A DNA stretch of 64,000 bases from Leptospira terpstrae serovar Hualin str. LT 11-33 = ATCC 700639 (lineage in GTDB: Bacteria > Spirochaetota > Leptospiria > Leptospirales > Leptospiraceae), in the NCBI RefSeq assembly GCF_000332495.1, contig NZ_AOGW02000009.1, positions 124,001 through 188,000 of the forward strand. The letters are read 5' to 3'. Below the pieces are notes generated by a model. The model ran no database searches. It saw only the letters and a program-made list of their open reading frames with translations, and was not told the origin of the DNA. Position numbers and translations under genes: made by a program. Positions 1 through 6,795 of this stretch are shown here, piece by piece (position 1 is the first letter of the stretch; each line of letters opens with the position of its first letter).

Positions 1-2
1 TT

Positions 3-758
3 TGGATTTCCAACAACAACGTCGTAAGAAACAATAAGGTATACCATTCTGGCCGAGGAGATATTGCTCTCAGTGGACCTGTGAATGTGGGAAACTGTTT
101 TGAAGGAAACTCCTATGGAGTATCGAGTCCACCACTGCTGGAAACCTTACAATCATGTACAGGAATTCGTTATCCGCATACAGGAGATATGTCTTCTAGT
201 ATCGGATTGTTAGCATTATTTGTTCAGGCAAATCTTAGGGAGTTTGTACTCGGTTCTTATAAAAACCAACCAATCCCACCTTCCCAAATGAATATGCCTA
301 AAGAAAGTTTGGATCACATTGTTCCAGCACACGATGTATTTGAAGCAAACAAAGGACTGATTGATAAAGCAGAACTTCCAAAACTAAGCCAGGCTGAATT
401 TGATTCTGCAACGAACAAAATGTACACTTCTGGTTGGAAAGTTCACTTTCCTGGCACATTGAAAACTTGGTATTTCCATATTATGGGATACTTGTTGCCG
501 TTTGCTATTTTTGCTGCTTGGACTGGACTTGCCATTTTGGATCGATTCTCTGGAAAAGGTTCTAAATTGGATTATTACTTTTGGCTAATACTTCTTGTGC
601 CTTTTATTGGATCTTTGATTTATTTGTATTCCAAAGAATCAAAAATTTCTAAGGTCGTTCGGAACACAGTAGTGATCGGTGGCATTTTACTTTTCTTTAC
701 AATTCTGGCTTATGCCGGTTATGCGATGACGGCGGTAACGGAACCGTCTGTAACTTAA
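3..758 (+). CDS. Right-handed beta-helix (NosD-like) protein with C-terminal membrane module, 5'-truncated
   Basis: The reading frame is open from the window edge, so the true start lies upstream. The first residues (WISNNNVVRNNKV, then SGRGDIALSG) are the Asn/Val-rich turns of a parallel beta-helix such as NosD/periplasmic copper-binding proteins. The start ATG-like codon at 81 is therefore internal. After the helix comes a linker and three hydrophobic segments near the C-terminus (GYLLPFAIFAAW; YYFWLILLVPFIG; VVIGGILLFFTILAYAGY) resembling a PLDc_N-type membrane module. The next gene repeats this module 15 bp downstream. Context with a multicopper oxidase and SCO1 suggests envelope copper handling; that role is inferred. 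Confidence 0.75.
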   Translation, partial: WISNNNVVRNNKVYHSGRGDIALSGPVNVGNCFEGNSYGVSSPPLLETLQSCTGIRYPHTGDMSSSIGLLALFVQANLREFVLGSYKNQPIPPSQMNMPKESLDHIVPAHDVFEANKGLIDKAELPKLSQAEFDSATNKMYTSGWKVHFPGTLKTWYFHIMGYLLPFAIFAAWTGLAILDRFSGKGSKLDYYFWLILLVPFIGSLIYLYSKESKISKVVRNTVVIGGILLFFTILAYAGYAMTAVTEPSVT

Positions 759-773
759 TATAGGAGTTTATTT

Positions 774-1085
774 ATGGAAACAACTTTTGCAAACCCAGGT
801 TTTTGGACTTATTTCATCGGATCTTACGCGTATTACCTACCTTTTGTTTTAACAATGGTTTGGGCTCCTTTAGCTTTGTTTGGTTTATCCAAACAAAAGG
901 GTATGGATACAACAAAACAAATCATTTGGTCTCTTGTGATTTTGGTAATTCCTGTGGTTGGACCTGCGGCTTATCTGCTAGTGGCTGATACCGAATACGA
1001 AAAAAAATTCAAACAAATTGCTGTTGGTGGCGGTCTTGGAGTTTTAGTTCTTGTTTGGATACTCAGTTTAGTTTCGCACATCTAA
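774..1085 (+). CDS. Small PLDc_N-like integral membrane protein
   Basis: A 103-residue protein with three predicted membrane helices: about residues 17-38, 50-68 and 82-101. The middle helix contains IPVVGPAAYLL, the pattern of the phospholipase D nuclease N-terminal (PLDc_N) membrane domain, but no nuclease domain follows. It resembles the C-terminal membrane module of the preceding beta-helix protein and probably arose from it. A GGAG-like site (AGGAG, 762-766) precedes the ATG. It sits between the beta-helix gene and the multicopper oxidase and is probably co-transcribed with both. Biochemical role unknown. Confidence 0.75.
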   Translation: METTFANPGFWTYFIGSYAYYLPFVLTMVWAPLALFGLSKQKGMDTTKQIIWSLVILVIPVVGPAAYLLVADTEYEKKFKQIAVGGGLGVLVLVWILSLVSHI

Positions 1086-1104
1086 GAAATAAGAGAGTAT
1101 CATT

Positions 1105-2172
1105 ATGGATCGGAAGAGTTTTATAACAACACTAGGATTTGGTGTTATGGGATTTGTTGGATCACTTTTTGGGTCTATCAAATTCAATTCGCGGAACTCT
1201 GAGGAGATTTGTGGACCTTCTGATCCTACAAGTTCAGTTGCTACCAACTTTGGTGTGGTAACCACTCCCACCGTAACTGATAACTACCAAAACTCCATTG
1301 GAGCTGGTGGAAGTTTACGGGGGACAAATACCTATGGTAGTATGGCCCACCCACCTTTTTTTATCAAAGAGGAATATACCCAACGATTTTACTACCCACC
1401 TAACTACAAGAATTCGACACAAAAGATAAAAGATTTTAATTTAAATCTTTTTCCTTTGAGTATGAATATCGCACATAACGTAAATTATCCAGCATGGACC
1501 TTTGATGGATTGGTTCCTGGGCCAGTGCTTCGTGCGAATTTGGGAGACAAACTTCGAATCCATGTCAAAAATTCTAGCCCTGATCCACATTCTTTGCACT
1601 TTCATGGAACTCATGATCCTTTAGAAGATGGATGGGAACCTATTCCTGCATTTGGTGAAAGAACCTATCAGATTGAAGCAGGTCCTATCGGACTTCATCC
1701 TTACCACTGTCATGTTCCGCCACTAATGGTGCATACCGCCAAAGGGTTGTATGGTGCATTGCTTGTGGATCCTCCGATCAAACGAAAACCTGCTCATGAA
1801 TTTGTTCTAACCTTTTCAGGATGGGATACAAAAGGAAAAGGTAAAAATGATTATTATACTTGGAATGGAATTGCTGGGATTTATGACCGTTATCCTATGA
1901 AAGTTCCCGTAGGGGAAAGGGTTCGATTTTACATACAGAATATGATGGAACGAGAACCAATCATTACTTTTCACTTACATGCGCAGACATTTGATATCAT
2001 AAGAAGTTTGGGAAGTATTATTCCCGATGGACATTCTGATGTTGTGAGTATTGGTCAAACGGAGCGAGTTGTGATTGAATTTGTTCTTAAGAAAAAAGGT
2101 CGGTATATGTTTCATCCGCACCAAACTCATATGGCTGAAAATGGGGGAATGGGTTGGATCGTAGCCGTATAA
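1105..2172 (+). CDS. Two-domain multicopper oxidase
   Basis: A 355-residue exported copper oxidase. Residues 1-23 are a signal region with an RK rather than RR pair before a hydrophobic stretch, so Tat export is possible but not certain. Copper ligands visible: HSLHFHG (H165/H167), HPYHCHV (H201-C202-H203), H210, FHLHAQ (H290/H292) and FHPHQTH (H337/H339). The type 1 site thus has C202 and H210, with Leu215 where NirK and many laccases have Met. The four HxH pairs fit a trinuclear centre. Short two-domain enzymes of this kind occur in archaea and bacteria; the substrate (Cu(I), phenols, or other) cannot be told. The stop lies inside the following sco gene, overlapping by 19 bp. Confidence 0.88.
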   Translation: MDRKSFITTLGFGVMGFVGSLFGSIKFNSRNSEEICGPSDPTSSVATNFGVVTTPTVTDNYQNSIGAGGSLRGTNTYGSMAHPPFFIKEEYTQRFYYPPNYKNSTQKIKDFNLNLFPLSMNIAHNVNYPAWTFDGLVPGPVLRANLGDKLRIHVKNSSPDPHSLHFHGTHDPLEDGWEPIPAFGERTYQIEAGPIGLHPYHCHVPPLMVHTAKGLYGALLVDPPIKRKPAHEFVLTFSGWDTKGKGKNDYYTWNGIAGIYDRYPMKVPVGERVRFYIQNMMEREPIITFHLHAQTFDIIRSLGSIIPDGHSDVVSIGQTERVVIEFVLKKKGRYMFHPHQTHMAENGGMGWIVAV

Positions 2173-2720
2173 CTTTGGTTTGTGTTTTTTTGATTATTAG
2201 TTTATTTACTTTTTGTAAATCGAAAGAAGATACAATTAAAGAGGAATGGAAACATCTGTCTTTTGTGAAACCAGATGGAAGTTTACTCGAACCAAAGTTT
2301 TGGTCTGAAAAAAAATCTGTTTTATACTTTGGATTTTCTCATTGTCCTGATATGTGTCCGCTCGCCTTAACTAATTTCGGAAGAGCTTCCTTAATCCTGG
2401 GGGAAAAATCGAATCGTTTCCGATTTATCTTTGTTACACTTGATCCGGAAAGGGATTCTCCTACGACATTAAAAAATTACATAAATAATTTTCCAGGAAA
2501 GAATTTAACAGCACTTTCCCCCAATGCAGAGTCTCTAATCAAACTTACCGATCTATTTGGAATTGTGAGAGAAAAGGTGGGTGAAGGTAAAAATTATAGA
2601 ATTGATCATTCCAATTTTATTTATGTGTTAGATGAAAATTTAAACACACTCGCAAACTTTCCTGGTGGAGTATCCGCCAATGGATTGGCGACAAAACTCA
2701 GAGAACTTGCGGAACTCTAG
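2154..2720 (+). CDS. SCO1/SenC copper chaperone lipoprotein
   Basis: A 188-residue protein with a lipoprotein signal ending LFTFCK (lipid Cys about residue 21), then a thioredoxin-fold SCO domain. Copper-binding residues are present: HCPDMCP (CxxxC) and the distal His in RIDHSNF. DPERDSP is the usual SCO loop. SCO proteins deliver copper to the CuA site of cytochrome oxidase; no oxidase gene is near here, so metallation of the adjacent multicopper oxidase is a reasonable inference. The start is a TTG overlapping the oxidase by 19 bp, which gives a good signal peptide. The 3' end overlaps the convergent kinase gene by 23 bp. Confidence 0.88.
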   Translation: MDRSRITLVCVFLIISLFTFCKSKEDTIKEEWKHLSFVKPDGSLLEPKFWSEKKSVLYFGFSHCPDMCPLALTNFGRASLILGEKSNRFRFIFVTLDPERDSPTTLKNYINNFPGKNLTALSPNAESLIKLTDLFGIVREKVGEGKNYRIDHSNFIYVLDENLNTLANFPGGVSANGLATKLRELAEL

Positions 2721-4614
2721 AGGTAAGTATAATTTCGATTTCTGTTCTTGCACCTTCAGGATAATTTCTAGTTACTTCGAAACTAAACTCTGAATATAGG
2801 TTTTTCAAACGTTCTTTAATATTACCTAAAGATCGTTCTAATAATTTTCCTTTATCGGCAAGTAATTCTTCGGGAATACCAATCCCATTGTCATAGACAA
2901 CAAAACTAAACACAGAATCACGTACCATTTTTGCATGAATGAACAATTGGAACTGTTCGTCTGCTGATCCGCGGAAACCATGTTTAAATGAATTTTCGAT
3001 GATGGGTTGTAAGAGAAGTGGAGGCAGTACTACCGAAGAAAAGTCACCTGATTTTTTAAAATCAATTTGGATTGTATCATAAAATCTTAACTTTTGTAAA
3101 TGAAGGTAATCCTCTAAAAAATTCCACTCTTCTTCGAAAGGAATCCAATCTCTATCAGTTCTATCGGAAATGAATCTATAATTATTGGCAAGACTCAAAA
3201 TTGCATCCCCAATTAACTCTGGTTTAATTTTATGAAGAGCATGGATCGTATTTAAAGAATTAAATAAATAATGTGGACTCATTTTAGTTTGTAGAGTTTT
3301 GAGTTGACTTTCTTTTAGAGATTTTTCTGCTTTTAATAAATCTTCTTTGTACAACTGTGCTTTTTGTCTGTTCGCAAATATCGTACGTTCTAAGGCAAAT
3401 CCTTGAGAGATAACACCGAACAACACACCCCAAAGAACTACTTTTGAATTTGAGTTATCATTGGTTTTGATAGCCAAATAAATTTCTAGAATCACAAGAA
3501 ATAAGGTAATGCTAAATCCAATAAAATGTCCAAAGGCTTCAGGGTTTCCTTTTTTCCAAGCTTCATAGGTAATATAAATTGGTCCGAGTATATTGATGAG
3601 ATTGAATAAAATAAAAAAACTTCTGCTGCTGATCAGTAAAGAATGCGAAACATCGAAGAATGGAAGTGAAAAAACCAATATAGTTGTTAATGAACAAATT
3701 AATACGTTAATATAAATCAATATATCGAGGACTCGATAACTTCCGCCACCAAAGAGACGACGAACTCCAGATAACATGGGTACAAAAACAAAGTTTGACG
3801 ATATAGTTGTGAGTATGAATAAAGTTTCTGAATTGGTGAAAAGATATCGAATGAGTACATTTGAAGTAAGTCCGAGTAATCCAAAACATAGCGAAAAGGC
3901 AGCAAAATCCAAGAGTATATTGTATTTTTTCTTAAGTTCTATGAAATATACTAGGGCACAGATAATTCCAATCATTAAGAAGAACGAATGAAAGAAAATG
4001 GTTGTTAGGTTTTTTAAAGCTATCTCGCGGTACAACGCAGTTTGTTTGCCAACTAGGTTTTCGATAATCGTAATGATAAAGAGAATTCCTTTTTTATGAT
4101 ACAGTCGTAGGAAATAATATTTAGAATCATCATTTGGGATTTTTACCCAATCAAATTTTGATTGGAATATATTAGGTAGTTTTTCTTGCTCAAGAAACTC
4201 CCCATACTTAAATACGGAGTCACCATATTCGGTAAATATTTCAATATTTAATCCCGAATGTTCTAACAGAATATACAACTCTTCATTTTCTTTGGGGTTG
4301 GGAAAAGCTTTGCAACGTAACCAAATAAATTCAGAATCTGTGATTCGTTGGAGTTCTGTATCATTGATCCAACCAGAAACTGATTCCCAATATACCTTAT
4401 GCATTTTTTGAAAATCAATTTCACCATTATCATCTGCTGGTATGTCACCAACAAAGTATTCTGTATTTTCTGTTAAATAGTATTCTGATAAAGAACTGTC
4501 AGTTGGTTTTAATACAGAATAAAAATACGATGTGATTGAGACAGTTACAACTAGAGCAAGGAGGCAGATTGATAGAGTGGGTTTTTCTAAAAATCTGCTC
4601 CAATAGTTTTCCAT
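2698..4614 (-). CDS. LytS-type sensor histidine kinase with 7TMR-DISM receptor
   Basis: A 638-residue membrane kinase. Domains in order: one N-terminal helix (about 14-33), an extracytoplasmic 7TMR-DISMED2-like domain (about 45-185), seven helices (about 203-410), a short coiled coil, a His_kinase domain (phospho-His H448 in MSPHYLFNSLNT) and an HATPase domain (DNGIGIP). Kinases with this His box normally act on LytTR response regulators. The nearest LytTR protein is at 10526-11263, upstream of the TonB genes. The gene follows tonB by 10 bp on the same strand, so it is probably the last gene of the TonB operon and senses something in the periplasm. Pairing is inferred. Confidence 0.88.
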   Translation of the reverse strand: MENYWSRFLEKPTLSICLLALVVTVSITSYFYSVLKPTDSSLSEYYLTENTEYFVGDIPADDNGEIDFQKMHKVYWESVSGWINDTELQRITDSEFIWLRCKAFPNPKENEELYILLEHSGLNIEIFTEYGDSVFKYGEFLEQEKLPNIFQSKFDWVKIPNDDSKYYFLRLYHKKGILFIITIIENLVGKQTALYREIALKNLTTIFFHSFFLMIGIICALVYFIELKKKYNILLDFAAFSLCFGLLGLTSNVLIRYLFTNSETLFILTTISSNFVFVPMLSGVRRLFGGGSYRVLDILIYINVLICSLTTILVFSLPFFDVSHSLLISSRSFFILFNLINILGPIYITYEAWKKGNPEAFGHFIGFSITLFLVILEIYLAIKTNDNSNSKVVLWGVLFGVISQGFALERTIFANRQKAQLYKEDLLKAEKSLKESQLKTLQTKMSPHYLFNSLNTIHALHKIKPELIGDAILSLANNYRFISDRTDRDWIPFEEEWNFLEDYLHLQKLRFYDTIQIDFKKSGDFSSVVLPPLLLQPIIENSFKHGFRGSADEQFQLFIHAKMVRDSVFSFVVYDNGIGIPEELLADKGKLLERSLGNIKERLKNLYSEFSFEVTRNYPEGARTEIEIILTSRVPQVL

Positions 4615-4624
4615 AAAACTTACG

Positions 4625-5278
4625 TTAGTCTTCTAGGGAAAAAAGTATCGGTAATCTATGGGCCATTTTTTTTGGCTGACCTTGCACATAACCCGGACTG
4701 AAACGAACACGTTTTATGAGTTTCATCGCAGCCTCTTCAAATCCATATCCAGCCCTGCCGGAAACAATTTTTGCTGATTGTAGACTCCCATCTTCATTCA
4801 CCTGAACAAGAAGTACTACTTGTTTTTCAACAATGTTTGCAGCTTTTGCTTGAGGAGGAAAGTATTCCTTTAAGTCAAAGTCAATGATGGCCGTCGGCAT
4901 CTTGTCTCCGTTAAACGAAAAAAGATATCCGTCTTTGTCTGTTCCGTTGCCTGAAAGTTGGTTTGGATTGATGTCTGAATTGTCAGGTTCATCGGCTTTG
5001 TCTTTATTGCTTCCTTCCACCCATTCCTGTTTTTCTATAGGAGCCGGAGAGGAGGTTCCACCAATGAGTTCGGGAGGAATTTCTTCAAAACTGACATCGA
5101 CATCTTCGAAGTTAGATTCTTCTACTACTTCATCACCCCGTAATTGGCTAATTTTATAACCAGCGTAAGTTGCGGTATGGACAAACAAACTACCGATCAA
5201 ACAAACATGAAATAAACGTTCTCTATTTTGTTTGATAGAATGTTTGAATGATTCCAATAGTTCCGCAAGGCGATTCAT
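4625..5278 (-). CDS. TonB family energy-transducing protein
   Basis: A 217-residue protein with a single N-terminal membrane anchor (about 23-43), an acidic/Asn-rich periplasmic linker (about 50-130) and a C-terminal TonB domain (about 138-214) with QVVLLVQVNEDGSL and FEEAAMKLIKRVRFSPG. The linker is short and lacks the long Pro-Lys repeats of enterobacterial TonB. It links the proton-motive force harvested by ExbB/ExbD to the TonB-dependent receptor in the same operon. The start ATG overlaps the exbD stop as ATGA, indicating translational coupling. Confidence 0.88.
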   Translation of the reverse strand: MNRLAELLESFKHSIKQNRERLFHVCLIGSLFVHTATYAGYKISQLRGDEVVEESNFEDVDVSFEEIPPELIGGTSSPAPIEKQEWVEGSNKDKADEPDNSDINPNQLSGNGTDKDGYLFSFNGDKMPTAIIDFDLKEYFPPQAKAANIVEKQVVLLVQVNEDGSLQSAKIVSGRAGYGFEEAAMKLIKRVRFSPGYVQGQPKKMAHRLPILFSLED

Positions 5279-5676
5279 TTTTTTACACTGAGGGCAATTT
5301 TAGTCACACCCGCTTTTCGGATGATTCCCATCAGCTCCGTAATTTTCCCATAAGGAAGGCTTTCATCAGCAGAAAGAGTCAAGCGCATGTTAGGTCTAAT
5401 TTTTGCTTCCCTTTCGAGATTTCTCACTAAACCTGAAATATCCGTATCTTTTCCCTCTAAGAGAATAGCACCTGTTTTTGTTAAAGCTACTTGCACCGAT
5501 TCGGCAACGTTCGGATCTGCAGCTTGTACTTTTGGTAAATTGATATTTAAACTTTCTTTTTTTAGAAAGTTTGCCGTTACCATAAAAATGACTAGAAGTA
5601 CTAAAATCACATCCACCATGGGGGTGATGTTTATACTTCCAATTTCTTCGTCTTGAGAACCTGATGCTCCAGCCAT
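5275..5676 (-). CDS. exbD: ExbD/TolR biopolymer transport protein
   Basis: A 133-residue protein with one membrane helix (about 21-40) following INITPMVDV. D22 in that motif is the proton-channel aspartate conserved in ExbD/TolR. A periplasmic domain of normal ExbD length follows. It lies between exbB (2-bp gap) and tonB (4-bp overlap), so it is ExbD of a TonB system rather than TolR of a Tol-Pal system; no pal or tolB is present. Confidence 0.9.
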   Translation of the reverse strand: MAGASGSQDEEIGSINITPMVDVILVLLVIFMVTANFLKKESLNINLPKVQAADPNVAESVQVALTKTGAILLEGKDTDISGLVRNLEREAKIRPNMRLTLSADESLPYGKITELMGIIRKAGVTKIALSVKK

Positions 5677-5678
5677 AA

Positions 5679-6293
5679 TTATACCTTTGTCTTATTCATT
5701 TGATAAGAGAGTAGTTCTTTTTTCAGAATTTCCATATTCTGCAAAATGACTTTGGACTTTCTAGAAAAATAATTGTTCGCCATTACCACTGGTATCGCAA
5801 CTGCAAGACCCGCAGCCGTTGCTAGAAGCGCTGTTGAAATGGACCGCATCACAACTTCCGCACCTGAACTTCCCAATGTACCCAAACCATAAAATGCTTT
5901 AATCACACCAAGCACTGTTCCAAGTAATCCAATAAACGGAGCATTGTTACCCAAAGTATTTAGAATTGGTAAACGTTTTTCCAGCTCCAATTTTTCAGAT
6001 AGAATTTGGCCGTCTAAACTTTCGTCCAATCCTTTTCTTCCTAATTTTAATTGTTTGAGTGCAAACTGTACGAATCTTGTGTAGATGGATTCTTCGCCCG
6101 CATCAGTTTTCCAATGAATTTCTGGTTCTTCTTGTAAGGAAGTTCTAACTTCATTTAAGTAATCGTCGTTTTTTTTACCAATGGATTTTTTATAATAAAT
6201 TAATCTTTCGGCAAATACGGCTAATGCGATCACACTCGCTACTGCCATTGCAATAAAGACTAACTCTTCACCTATTTCTACATACTCTTGCAT
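5679..6293 (-). CDS. exbB: ExbB/TolQ/MotA-family proton channel protein
   Basis: A 204-residue protein with three membrane helices: about 13-32, then a cytoplasmic loop, then about 115-140 and 153-175. The family signature ALLATAAGLAVAIPVV is in the last helix and LGTVLGVIKAF in the second. It forms the ion channel with ExbD and energises TonB. A good ribosome site (GGAG about 7 bp upstream of ATG) is present. It is preceded in the operon by a Cys-rich lipoprotein gene, from which it is separated by 1 bp. Confidence 0.9.
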   Translation of the reverse strand: MQEYVEIGEELVFIAMAVASVIALAVFAERLIYYKKSIGKKNDDYLNEVRTSLQEEPEIHWKTDAGEESIYTRFVQFALKQLKLGRKGLDESLDGQILSEKLELEKRLPILNTLGNNAPFIGLLGTVLGVIKAFYGLGTLGSSGAEVVMRSISTALLATAAGLAVAIPVVMANNYFSRKSKVILQNMEILKKELLSYQMNKTKV

Positions 6294-6294
6294 A

Positions 6295-6795
6295 CTATTC
6301 TCCGTTTTGAATGATATTAAATAATAAATATAATGGAATCTGGTCTGTACTGATTTGATTGTTCGTCGATGCGAAACAAGATCTCAAACAAGAAATTGCT
6401 GAACTAGATGTTAGACTAGATTCTATCAAAGCAGGAATCGTTGATTGTGTACAAAGTCCAGAATTTGTTTTTGATTTCCAATCGGTTACTTGACAATTGA
6501 AGGCACAGGTTTGAGCAATACCCGACATATTTTTATAAGCAGTATTGATCATTCCTTGGCAAGTTAGAGTTTTTGCACTAGAAGTAGTCGCAGTAAAAGG
6601 AGCTCCAAGTGAATCAGCATAAGCTTTGAAACATAAATCTTTGTTTGTGATGATTGATTCACAGGTTTCTTGTGGTGCATTCGGAGTTAAAAGGTATTGT
6701 AACAATACCGTTTCTTTATATGAATCTTCAAATTTTTTAGATTCAGCACAAGAGAAGAGTAGCACAATTCCAAGAAAAAAGATTTTGTAATTCAT
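6295..6795 (-). CDS. Cys-rich lipoprotein between TonB receptor and ExbB
   Basis: A 166-residue putative lipoprotein with signal ending LLFSCAES (lipid Cys at residue 16). The mature part has eight further cysteines, an even number compatible with four disulfides, including a CAFNC pair and SCLRSC. I do not recognise the family. Its start overlaps the stop of the receptor gene by 1 bp (TAATG type) and it abuts exbB, so it is an integral member of the operon and may be a surface or periplasmic accessory of the receptor. Function unknown. Confidence 0.72.
   Translation of the reverse strand: MNYKIFFLGIVLLFSCAESKKFEDSYKETVLLQYLLTPNAPQETCESIITNKDLCFKAYADSLGAPFTATTSSAKTLTCQGMINTAYKNMSGIAQTCAFNCQVTDWKSKTNSGLCTQSTIPALIESSLTSSSAISCLRSCFASTNNQISTDQIPLYLLFNIIQNGE

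Noticed and set aside
81..83. Start codon for the first protein at 81
   Set aside because: The frame is open upstream to the window edge with continuous beta-helix residues, so this is an internal codon.
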